From NCBI GenBank assembly GCA_020832405.1, contig JAFIET010000036.1:1-38836 (forward strand): DNA of 38,836 bases, given 5' to 3'. The notes below the pieces were generated by a model. The model ran no database searches and was not told the origin of the DNA. It saw only the letters and a list, made by a program, of their open reading frames with translations. Numbering within the stretch: position 1 is the stretch's first letter; every line of letters starts with the position of its first letter. Below are positions 1 through 8,400 of this stretch, piece by piece. Origin of the DNA: Balneolales bacterium (GTDB lineage: Bacteria; Bacteroidota; Rhodothermia; Balneolales; Cyclonatronaceae). The translations under genes were made by a program, and so were the position numbers.

Positions 1-391
1 GAGCGACCGCGAAGGCGTAGTGGGCATGTCCGTCGCCGGGGCGCAGCGCCATAGCATTTGAGGCAAGTTCGAGTCCCTGCGCGTAAAGCCGCTCTTTTTC
101 GGCACGTTCGCTTGCGCGGCGGCCTTCGCGCGCAGCAATGATGGAAGCGTTCCAGAGTGCCTCAAAATGATCAGGTTGTTCACTGATGAGTTCGAGGTAG
201 ATTTCAAGGGCGGCGGCTTCTTCCCCGCGGTCAAAAAGGGCGGCAGCTTCGGCTATTCTTGCATCAGTCCCGGCGGATGCCCCCTGCGCCAGTACAGGCT
301 GAGGGCACATCCATCCCCAAAGAAAAAAGGCGGCAAAAAGCACGATCAGTGACATGCGGAGAGGATTAACGCTTTGATTTTGGAATTCCAT
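1..391 (-). CDS. Exported TPR-like protein, N-terminal part (runs off the window)
   Basis: Reading leftward from the ATG at 391, the frame stays open to the window edge (about 130 residues). A hydrophobic segment (MSLIVLFAAFFLWGWM) ending in VLAQG looks like a signal peptide. The following helix-rich stretch (AALFDRGEEAAALEIYLELI, then HFEALWNASIIAAREGRRA, then GLELASNAMALRPGDGHAHY) has the spacing and residue pattern of tetratricopeptide repeats, which act as protein-protein interaction scaffolds. A second in-frame ATG at 355 would give a shorter, more conventional signal peptide. Neither start has a clear Shine-Dalgarno sequence. The C-terminal function lies outside the window and no partner can be assigned. 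Confidence 0.65.
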   Translation of the reverse strand, partial: MEFQNQSVNPLRMSLIVLFAAFFLWGWMCPQPVLAQGASAGTDARIAEAAALFDRGEEAAALEIYLELISEQPDHFEALWNASIIAAREGRRASERAEKERLYAQGLELASNAMALRPGDGHAHYAFAVA

Positions 392-467
392 AAGCAGCAA
401 TTTTGGGTGTTATTCAAAAGAAACTATACCGCAAGATAAACACCTTCCCGCATCATTTAAAGGACGC

Positions 468-1559
468 TTACGGAAGCGCTGAGGCGGCAGGGTTTTCAGG
501 ATGGTGAAAATTGAGCACCTCCGCTTTCATTTCTATGAGGGTTGAAGTGAAGAGATCCGGGCTCGCAAAAAAGGGCGTGTGTGCCTGCGGGAAGAGCACG
601 AAGCGTTTCAGCGGGGCTTCGACCGATTCGTAGAACTCGCGGACCAGCTCGGCCGGGGTGTTGTAGTCGTTGCGCCCGTTGAGGAACCACACGGGCAACC
701 TCAGCTCAGGTATGCTTTCGGCGAGGTTGTAGTCAGCAATGATGCCCTTGGCGTGCATTGGTTTACCACCACGATTCATACCTGCGAGCAGCTGCAGGTT
801 GTCGCGCATGCCGTATTCCGGGGCACGCAGGGCAATGCGGGCAAGCCCGGTGATGCTGAGGTCGGTTCCGCCGCCTCGGTGCTCTACAATTTTTGCGAGC
901 CGGCGGTAATCGTGGTGGCTCATGGCCGGGGGCTCGATTTCGCCGAGTATCCAGCGTTCTTCGAGGGTAGCGCGCCTAAGCAGCCATGCATATGCAATTT
1001 CAGTTGAGCGAGCATGATCAATTACCTGCGAAACCCCGGCGTATGCGTAGAACAGCTCCGGATGCTGTGCAGCCAGCTCAATGCCGATGCGCGTGCCCCA
1101 GGAGTGACCCAGCAGGAAGATGCGTTCCTGCCCGAAGCGCTCCTGCAGCCAGTGCACGAGCTCGAGGGCGTCGGCAAGCTGCTGCTCAAGCGTGAGGGAT
1201 GCTTCATCAAAATCGCCTGTGTTGGATTTCCCCGCCCCGCGCTGATCCCAGTGTACAACCACAAAGTGTTTTTCCAACTCGCGGTCGAAGGCGTGTGCGA
1301 ACGGCATCTGCGCGGCACCGGGTCCGCCGTGAAGCCACAGCAAAACGGGGTTTTCGGTATCATGGCCGCGCATGAGCAGGTGCTGCTCCATGCCGCCGAG
1401 CACAACGCTCGTCATTTCCGCAACGGAGCGGCCCTCCGCCGATTCGATGGCTTCGGTGTATGGGAAGAAGCTCCCGCGGGTGAACAGCAGCAGAAACAGG
1501 GTTCCGCTGATAAGGATGATGGCGAATACGATTCCAAAAAACTTCAGCAGCCAGCGCAT
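468..1559 (-). CDS. Membrane-anchored alpha/beta hydrolase, proline iminopeptidase-like (S33)
   Basis: A 363-residue alpha/beta-hydrolase. An N-terminal hydrophobic helix (residues 4-27) suggests membrane anchoring or export. The oxyanion-hole motif HGGPG is at 77-81, followed by WDQRGAGKS near 104-112, both diagnostic of the prolyl aminopeptidase branch of family S33. The nucleophile elbow GHSWG places the catalytic serine near residue 153. Later LNGRND (acid) and PQAHTPFF (histidine) complete a plausible triad. The family removes N-terminal proline from short peptides, but many members are general hydrolases, so the substrate is inferred. The Omp85-like gene lies 92 bases upstream in the same direction and may share a transcript. 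Confidence 0.85.
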   Translation of the reverse strand: MRWLLKFFGIVFAIILISGTLFLLLFTRGSFFPYTEAIESAEGRSVAEMTSVVLGGMEQHLLMRGHDTENPVLLWLHGGPGAAQMPFAHAFDRELEKHFVVVHWDQRGAGKSNTGDFDEASLTLEQQLADALELVHWLQERFGQERIFLLGHSWGTRIGIELAAQHPELFYAYAGVSQVIDHARSTEIAYAWLLRRATLEERWILGEIEPPAMSHHDYRRLAKIVEHRGGGTDLSITGLARIALRAPEYGMRDNLQLLAGMNRGGKPMHAKGIIADYNLAESIPELRLPVWFLNGRNDYNTPAELVREFYESVEAPLKRFVLFPQAHTPFFASPDLFTSTLIEMKAEVLNFHHPENPAASALP

Positions 1560-1651
1560 GGTAAAAATGGGGTTTAGGTTTGGGATAACATCACCCTGAA
1601 AATAACACCCTCAAAGCGGTTTAATTTGATTTTAGCGTGAAGATGCCGGGC

Positions 1652-2815
1652 TTAGAAGGCTTCCCCGATGGTGAGATAAAGTCCGTTGCCGTGCGCGCCG
1701 AAGCCGTAGTCGATGCGGATGTTCATGCTGTCGCGTGGGTTGAGGTTGAACCGCAGCCCGGCCCCGCCGGCATATTTGGGATTGCTCAGGGTGAAGTCTT
1801 CGAACCGGTTCCAGACCTCACCGGCGGAGGCAAAAGCCACAGCGCCGAAGCGCCACCACAAGTGCTGACGCAGCTCAAGCTGTAGCTGCGCCACATTCTG
1901 ATCGTTGAAGCGGCCGAAGTAGTAGCCCCGGCCGATGTTATCGCCGCCGAGGCCGGGCATGGCCTGAAAGGGCACATCGCCGGTGGTGAAGAAGCCGCTG
2001 AAGTGCGCGGCCACGATGGTACCGGGCAGGGGTTCGGGCTGCCAGTAGCGGCGGGCATCGAGGTACATGGAGGAAAACCCTTTGGAGCCCGCAACTGACG
2101 GATTCACGACCGGCGTGATTTCGAAATAGCGGCCTTCGGTCGGTGTCATGATGCTGTTGCGGGTATCAAAACGGACCGAGAAGCCGAGCCCTGCGATGGT
2201 GTTGTTTTCGGGATTGCCCCTTGCCCAGGCGGCGGGAATGCTGCCGTCGTCGTTTTCGGGGATGACGACATCCCAAACGCGCCCAAAGTTGATGACCGGC
2301 CCGACATACCAGTTGTTGCCACGGTTTTGGAGGAAATCGACCTGCAGAAAAAGGCGGCGGTACTCGACGGTACGCTCGCTATCGTCAAGGCTGTCAAAGC
2401 CGGGCGCGTAGTACAGGGCCGGGAAATAATTGTAGCCGGCGTAGAGGTTATGAATCCAGGTTTCGCCGGGCCGGATGAGGGTGGTGCCGCCTTCGAGAAT
2501 AATTTGGCTTTTGAGAGTATAAATGCCGGTGGCAAACAGCTGCGACGCCCGCGTTTCATCGCCTGCACCGGCGGGCTTGAACTGATAAAACACGACGGCG
2601 CCGAGCATCAGCCCGGTTTCGGGCGTATAGGCTACGGCCGGTACCGGCACTATGCTGTTGCGGTAGGCATCCGGTTCGGCCTCAGCCTGAAACAGCAGGC
2701 CGCTCATGCCGGGCGCGCGAAGGGTATCGGCGGGGGCCTGTCGGGCGTGAACTTCGGCACAGGATATAAAGGCTATAAACAGCAGCGAGAGCGTTCTTAC
2801 AAATAGTTGATGCAT
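1652..2815 (-). CDS. Omp85/BamA-type outer-membrane beta-barrel without POTRA domains
   Basis: A 387-residue protein with a signal peptide (residues 1 to about 25, hydrophobic LSLLFIAFISC, then a VHARQA cleavage region). The rest alternates short amphipathic beta strands and ends in an aromatic residue (LTIGEAF), the usual C-terminal signature of outer-membrane barrels. The segments RFDTRNSIMTPTEGRYFEI, GLGGDNIGRGYYFGRF and GAGLRFNLNPRDSMNIRIDYGFG match the barrel region of the surface-antigen (D15/BamA/TamA) family, including the G-x-x-x-G-R-G-Y type motif. The length leaves no room for POTRA domains, so it is more like the small Omp85-related barrels of Bacteroidota than BamA itself. The transported substrate is unknown. 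Confidence 0.8.
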   Translation of the reverse strand: MHQLFVRTLSLLFIAFISCAEVHARQAPADTLRAPGMSGLLFQAEAEPDAYRNSIVPVPAVAYTPETGLMLGAVVFYQFKPAGAGDETRASQLFATGIYTLKSQIILEGGTTLIRPGETWIHNLYAGYNYFPALYYAPGFDSLDDSERTVEYRRLFLQVDFLQNRGNNWYVGPVINFGRVWDVVIPENDDGSIPAAWARGNPENNTIAGLGFSVRFDTRNSIMTPTEGRYFEITPVVNPSVAGSKGFSSMYLDARRYWQPEPLPGTIVAAHFSGFFTTGDVPFQAMPGLGGDNIGRGYYFGRFNDQNVAQLQLELRQHLWWRFGAVAFASAGEVWNRFEDFTLSNPKYAGGAGLRFNLNPRDSMNIRIDYGFGAHGNGLYLTIGEAF

Positions 2816-2854
2816 AGAATAATTCAGATTTCAGATCAAAAAGCAGATCAGGTT

Positions 2855-2876
2855 GTTACGTGCAGGTACCATGTAA
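2855..2876. promoter_or_regulatory. Inverted repeat ahead of the Omp85-like gene
   Basis: TTACGTG and CATGTAA form a 7-base inverted repeat with one mismatch around a 7-base spacer, about 40 bases upstream of the start at 2815. It could be an operator. There is no independent support. Confidence 0.25.
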
Positions 2877-2918
2877 GATACTCTGTAATCGGCTTCGGAT
2901 TCAGCGACACGCACTAAA

Positions 2919-2953
2919 TAAAAAAGCCGGCCTCTTGTAAGAGACCGGCTTTT
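2919..2953 (-). terminator. Rho-independent terminator of the lipoprotein/barrel operon
   Basis: On the minus strand the sequence reads AGCCGGTCTCTT, ACAA, AAGAGGCCGGCT, then a run of T. The 12-bp stem has one G-T wobble. It lies 38 bases beyond the stop codon of the lipoprotein gene at 2991. Confidence 0.8.
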
Positions 2954-2990
2954 ATGAAGTTATTGTAATTGTGATTTCTGTATAAAAATA

Positions 2991-4655
2991 TTACACGTCG
3001 TCGCAGATATTATCCGGGATATCAAATATTTCTTCGACTACCGTTGTTTGGCCGGCTACGGCATTGTTGAGATCAATATCATACTGATAAAAACGGCCAT
3101 CATAGTTGATGCCAATGGAATATAAATCGGGCTCGGGCAGGGTTACTTCAAGTACACCACTCAAAATGGTACCTGCCGGGCGCCATCTGTTACCAATACT
3201 TGATCGTATTTGTGCAGGTATGGTTGCATAAACAACTTCGTCCCGGTCGGCACAGCGGCCCTCTGCCCTAAATTCAAGATCAAATTCGGGGCTTGATATG
3301 GGCACCTGAAGCTCGGTTTGGGCACATAAATCAGCTATTTCAAACTCATCGATCTGTGTATAATTCATATTCTGAACAATCCCCCTAACAGGCACATTGC
3401 GAGGTACCTGCTGGAAACGCGTTTCGATTTCCCTCTCACCGTCAACAATGCGGGTTGAGGTGCGGTAGCTGGTAACGTAGCGCTGATTATCTGTTCTGAA
3501 CAAATCGCCCTGCAACCTTAGCTTGGTGCCGGTAAACTTAACCGTTGCACCGGATAAGCAGGCCGGGATGCCGTTGCCGATCATGCTCATCAGGGGCATC
3601 GTGCCGAGGGTCATCACGGATTGGTTAAAACTCCGGCCAAAAGCATCTTCAAGCTCAGTGATGCTTACTGTTTGGCTGAAGGTCCAGCTGTCGGGGCGGG
3701 GCTGGTTGCCGGCCCAGCTTTCAAACTCTTCCGTATCGAAATTGCTGGCGGGGTAGGTCATAGTGAGCTCCAGCGGCGGATCAAAAAGAACGGCTTTGCG
3801 GCCATTTTCGTCCTCAATGGAAGCCTGCACAACGCCGCGATAGTCAAACAGGGTTTGGTCGAGGTTGCCGCCACGATTTGATTCTCCAAAGCGCGGAAAA
3901 ACCCTATTGTTCGGCCCGTAGTAGATAAAAGTAGCGCGCAGACCGCCCTGAAGCGGGTTTTCGTTTTCATCCCTGATAACCGTTCCTTCCGGGATAAAAA
4001 AGCGAACGCTCGGGGTAATGATGGAAATCGGCGGATTTGGCGGCAGATTATCACTCAGTGTTCCGGCTCCGGCTTGCTGCCGGGCGGCATCCTCCTCATC
4101 GCTTGAACTGAACGTAATGGGCTCTAAGGTGATGCCTTCCGGGCTTGTTGCTCCGATCGGTACATTTTCCCGGATCACAACGTCTTCAGGCGGATCGGAA
4201 ATACGGACCATGCTAATATCAATGCTGTTTTCGCCGTTTCCGTCGATAACAACAAGCTGTGATTCGGGCAGGTAGCCATCCGCCGTAACATTGAGGGTAA
4301 AGATGACGGGATTCTCCGGGCTTGGCTCAATTTCATCCCGTATAGCGAAATTAAAAAGCCCGTTTTCGAGATCTCTGAGCGCGGTTACCTCTTCGTTAAT
4401 CATATTGATGATTACAAGGCCGTCGATACCTGAAAAGGTGGCATCAAGGGTGAGGTCATCGTTTTCGAAACCAATCACATCGCCGGTAGCGGCATCCTGC
4501 ACTACTACCGAAACGGTTGTATTCCGCTCCTTCAGATTAAGCATGAGCTTAATACCATCAATCGGGTTCGTTATATCGCAGGCAGAGAACATAAAAGCCG
4601 GAATCAAAACCAGCACCCCGACCAGCATTCTTCTAAATATTTTGATCAAATTCAT
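2991..4655 (-). CDS. Large lipoprotein with an N-terminal carboxypeptidase-regulatory-like beta domain
   Basis: A 554-residue protein whose N-terminus (hydrophobic VGVLVLIPAFMFSACD) carries a lipobox with the cysteine near residue 26, so it should be lipid-anchored. The first 170 residues (VSVVVQDAATGDVIGFEN, later IFTLNVTADGYLPESQLVVI) resemble a carboxypeptidase-regulatory-like or Big-type beta sandwich. The rest is beta-rich and acidic with a proline-rich linker near 195-215, and I do not recognise the family. It starts 19 bases after the small barrel gene, and the terminator at 2919-2953 closes the unit. Together they look like a two-gene envelope operon. Function unknown. Confidence 0.75.
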   Translation of the reverse strand: MNLIKIFRRMLVGVLVLIPAFMFSACDITNPIDGIKLMLNLKERNTTVSVVVQDAATGDVIGFENDDLTLDATFSGIDGLVIINMINEEVTALRDLENGLFNFAIRDEIEPSPENPVIFTLNVTADGYLPESQLVVIDGNGENSIDISMVRISDPPEDVVIRENVPIGATSPEGITLEPITFSSSDEEDAARQQAGAGTLSDNLPPNPPISIITPSVRFFIPEGTVIRDENENPLQGGLRATFIYYGPNNRVFPRFGESNRGGNLDQTLFDYRGVVQASIEDENGRKAVLFDPPLELTMTYPASNFDTEEFESWAGNQPRPDSWTFSQTVSITELEDAFGRSFNQSVMTLGTMPLMSMIGNGIPACLSGATVKFTGTKLRLQGDLFRTDNQRYVTSYRTSTRIVDGEREIETRFQQVPRNVPVRGIVQNMNYTQIDEFEIADLCAQTELQVPISSPEFDLEFRAEGRCADRDEVVYATIPAQIRSSIGNRWRPAGTILSGVLEVTLPEPDLYSIGINYDGRFYQYDIDLNNAVAGQTTVVEEIFDIPDNICDDV

Positions 4656-4674
4656 GAGAAAATCTTGTTAAGAG

Positions 4675-5328
4675 TCAGTTAATGCGGTAATAAAGGGATA
4701 TGGTCATAACCGGATAGGCCGTAAACCAGGACAGGTTGTTTTCAAGGGTCGGTGCCTGACTTGCTGAGGGCGCGAGCAGGCCGTCGGCCTTCATCGTTAC
4801 ACTTGGCGAGCCCTGAAACATAGCGCCAAGCTCGAAATTCACGCCAAAAGAGCTTCCGCGTAAAGCATTCCCAAAACCGAGCCCGAGGTATGGCGTAATC
4901 GGGCTGAAGCTTATTTCAGCCTCAAGATTGCCGAGCTCATCGGGCGCATAAACATCACCGCCAATTTCATAAGACTGCTTGGGCTGCATTTCAGCGGTTA
5001 CCGTATTGCCATTAAAAACGAGGCCGCCGGTAAGCCTGAAACGATTGCCAAACGGGTGCCAGTCAACCATAGCTGAATAATTGGACAGATTAAGACCTGC
5101 ATCGAGGTCGTAATCATCGTCAGCATCCGTTTCATAGAAGTAGGAATAGGAAAAGAAATTAGCACCGGCGCGTACATTAATTTTTTCATGTACCGACATG
5201 CTGAGCTCCCCTCCTGCCCCGAGTGTACCGATATTGGCTTTAACTGCGAAGGACTGTGCCATCACTTTATCCCCGGCGGCAAAAATAAGCAGGGCTGCAA
5301 AAGTGAAGATGAGAAGTTTTGTTTTCAT
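4675..5328 (-). CDS. Small outer-membrane beta-barrel protein
   Basis: I place the start at the ATG at 5328, giving 217 residues that open directly with a signal peptide (MKTKLLIFTFAALLIFAAG, cleavage near VMAQS). The frame extends upstream to 5394, but that stretch reads through a GC-rich hairpin and would spoil the signal peptide. The mature part alternates polar and hydrophobic residues (VHEKINVRAGANFFSYSYFY, ITPYLGLGFGNA, SFGVNFELGAMF) and ends in YPVMTISLYYRIN, typical of 8-10-strand outer-membrane barrels. It carries an acidic ETDADDDYDLDAG loop that could bind cations. It precedes the large lipoprotein gene by 19 bases. No enzymatic motif is visible. Confidence 0.75.
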   Translation of the reverse strand: MKTKLLIFTFAALLIFAAGDKVMAQSFAVKANIGTLGAGGELSMSVHEKINVRAGANFFSYSYFYETDADDDYDLDAGLNLSNYSAMVDWHPFGNRFRLTGGLVFNGNTVTAEMQPKQSYEIGGDVYAPDELGNLEAEISFSPITPYLGLGFGNALRGSSFGVNFELGAMFQGSPSVTMKADGLLAPSASQAPTLENNLSWFTAYPVMTISLYYRIN

Positions 5329-5371
5329 ACTGTTCACCAGAAATTTAAAATAGAAGAATTTGGGCTTGGGT

Positions 5372-5397
5372 CCGGTCGTGCCCCTGCACGACACCGG
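5372..5397. other. GC-rich hairpin between the giant T9SS cargo gene and the barrel gene
   Basis: GTCGTGC and GCACGAC (5375-5381 and 5386-5392) form a perfect 7-bp stem over a CCCT loop, extended outward by CCG/CGG pairing with one bulged A. No T-run follows on the minus strand, so it is not a typical intrinsic terminator. It may be a leader structure for the barrel-lipoprotein operon or an RNA-stability element. Confidence 0.5.
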
Positions 5398-5409
5398 AAG
5401 CAGAGCCTT

Positions 5410-8400
5410 TTATTTAACCAGAAGCATTTTCCGGGTAATGACCATGCCGGAAGTTTGCAGCCGGTACAGGTACACCCCGCTTGAGAGGTTTGCAGCATCA
5501 AAACTCACCGTATGCACCCCTGCTTCAACGGTACCGTTCACCAGGCTTGCGACGCGCTGCCCCAGTACGTTGTACACCTCAAGGCGCACATCGGCGGCTG
5601 AAGGCAGGCTGTACTGAATTTGCGTAATCGGGTTGAAGGGGTTGGGATAGTTTTGGCTGAGGCTCACGGCTTCAGGGAGCTGGGTTTCTTCTCCGGGGCC
5701 GGATTCGCTGCCGGGCCGCACAAGTAGTTGATAGCGGGCTGCCATTGGCGCGTCCCTTTCTGCTGGTGCACTCATCTGAGCGGTAAGCTCACCACGGGGG
5801 GCCGGCCGGCCCTGCTGAGGCACTGCCGTTTCGACTGTAACCGAAGAAGCCGTACGCAGGTCAGTAATTTCGCCGGTTTGGGTATCCAGCAGAGCCAGCC
5901 CCCAATCATCCGGGAAGCGATCGGTTTCGGACCAGTTCAGTTCAGCTGTAGCGGCTGTTGCCTGCCAGCCTTCTCCATCCGCTTCATAGCGAATGATGCT
6001 CAGCGGGATGCGGATTTCTTCCTGTTGCCCTGCCGCCAGATCGAGAATATCATAGAGGCGGCCTTCCTTTTCAAGAGAAAGTTCAAGGTAAGAGCGAACA
6101 TCCATCGGCTGCAGCTGCCGTGCATTGCGCGGCTGTGTGCTGCCACTGTAGCTCAGCCAGCTTGTTGCCGGGTGAAGGCCTTCGGTTTCGGCCAGCAGCC
6201 TGAGGGCGGGCGCGTCGGTTCCGGGCCGTTCTGCATCCGGGTTGGTTACCAGCGCAGCGGCAGGGACTCCAAGGGAAGCATCATCCTCCAAAGTCTCCAC
6301 AAAGAAAGCTGTGAAAGGCTGAATGATGCCGTCTTCCAGCTCGCCGGCCAGGCCATTCCAGCTGCGGTAGCCGGGGATTGCGCTGTCGTACACATAAACG
6401 GCTTCACTCAGGCCGGAGCGGTCGAGGGCATCGGTATCCATCGGCCACAGGTTGTTGTTGGCCATCAGGGTCCATACGCCACCGGAAGGCGCCCCTTCAT
6501 CTGGCAGCTGATTCACCGTGAAACCTTTCACCGGTTCAGTTATTTCAAGCGCGGGTTTGCGGTACTGTGATACAATTGCGTGCACATCAACCTCGGTCTG
6601 CAAGGGCGGGGCGAAGGCGTAAATCGCAAAAGCTGATGTTTCAGGTGAGCCTGCACCGGACGGGCTGATACCCGTTACAGAACGCCAGCGGTTGCTGGAA
6701 GCGTAATAGTACAGGTTCGAAATTCCCGGCGGCACATCTGCCCCGACAAAACCCTGTGTTGCCAGAAAACGGGTAAATTCCGCATAGCTTTGGTTTCCGG
6801 TGAAGGACATCCCAAAATAGCGCCAGCCTTCTGCGCCTTCAATATGCGGGCCGGCGGCAATTACCGTACCGAAGGTGCCGGAACCTACAGCACCGCCTGC
6901 ATTTTCGGCTTTTAGCCAGGGGAAGGTGCGGCCTTCGATGATTTCCCAGGTATTCTCAAAATCAAAGGGTTCGAAAGAAGCCCCCAGCTGCATTTGAGCT
7001 GATGTGAGTGCAGTGGCAAAAAGGTCGAAATCAGCGGTACTGAGTTCATCATCCCAAAAAACATCCGCTACAATACTGCCCTGCGAACTTCCTATAAATC
7101 CGCCGGCTGCCGACAAAGTGCTGAAATCATCCGGAAAATGAACCGCTGAATAGGCCATTCGGATTTCCGAATCTAACTCAGCGCTGCCCGCAAAACCACC
7201 CAGGTTTTCAGCATCGCTGCCTAAAGCGCGCAGACTTCCGTGGGCGTACGCATTTTGAATAAGTGCACCGGCGTGCAAGCCTACAAAGCCGCCCACATTC
7301 AGGCTGCCCGAAACACCGGGCACACCCGCTGATGACGATAGTCCGGCTCCGGTCCGGTGGGCAGCAAAACTGTTTTCGATCACCGTGCTTCCGCTTGTTT
7401 GCCCGGCGAAGGTCCCGACGTTGGTAACACCCCGTACCTCAGCGGTTACGCTGCTGTTTCGGATGATGGTATCGTGCGCGTGGGCAACCAATCCGCCCAC
7501 ATTCACGCCTTCTAAGGCAGATAACACCCGTGCATTGACCAGATGGGTGTTTTCAATTACCGCACCTTCTGTATAGCCAAACAGCCCGTTATTTGATCGG
7601 GGGCGTGTGCCGCAACTTAAGGTTGAAATACAAATAAAGCTGTAACCGGACACCGCAAAATCATTTCCCTGCCAGTTGCCCATAAACGGATACTGCGGGT
7701 TTCCGATCGGATCAATCCGAACACTTGCTGAGAAATTCAGATCCTGTGCCTGGGAAAAATGTGATTCAAAAAACCACCTCACCCGGTCAAATTCGAACAG
7801 GTTTGTGACTTCAAAGGGATGTGTTTCGGTGCCGGCTCCCGCAAAAAAACCAGAAACGCCGGTCCAGCTCGTGAAGCCTGTTGCCGGGCTGCTGAAGCCG
7901 CCACCGAGGAAAAGCTCATCGGCATAAGGGGCTATAGCCTGAACAGGTGCATCCGTGCCGCTGGAAATGCTCAGCCACTCGCTATCGGCCCAGTTCCTGC
8001 GAACAATGTTGGCAGAGCCTTCCGCTGAGCCTGCTCCGGAAAAATCTCCGGCCAGGAAAATGTTATCGCCATACACCTTCAGATCGAAAACAGGCCCTTC
8101 GGGACTGCCGCTCACACTTGTCCAGGTCAAATCAGCAATTGACAGAACCGCGAAATGCTCTCCGCCGCTTTCAGCAGAAAAATTGCCGCCAACGTAAAGC
8201 GTTTTTCCGATTTTGTTTTGCAGAGCGTACACAACCGCGGGCAGATCATCAGATGCCGGCGAAAGGCCGTCTATTCCGGACCATTCGCCGGTTTCGAGAT
8301 CGAGCATGGCAAGAGCTGTTGCGGGTTCGGTGAAAGCACCGCCGGCAAACAAGGTGTTGCCCCAAACAGCCAAGGCATGAACCGGTCCATCGAAGGGGGC

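Noticed and set aside
5728-6570. 280-codon rightward frame inside the giant T9SS cargo gene
   Set aside because: It lies wholly opposite a well-supported secreted protein and has no recognisable domain.
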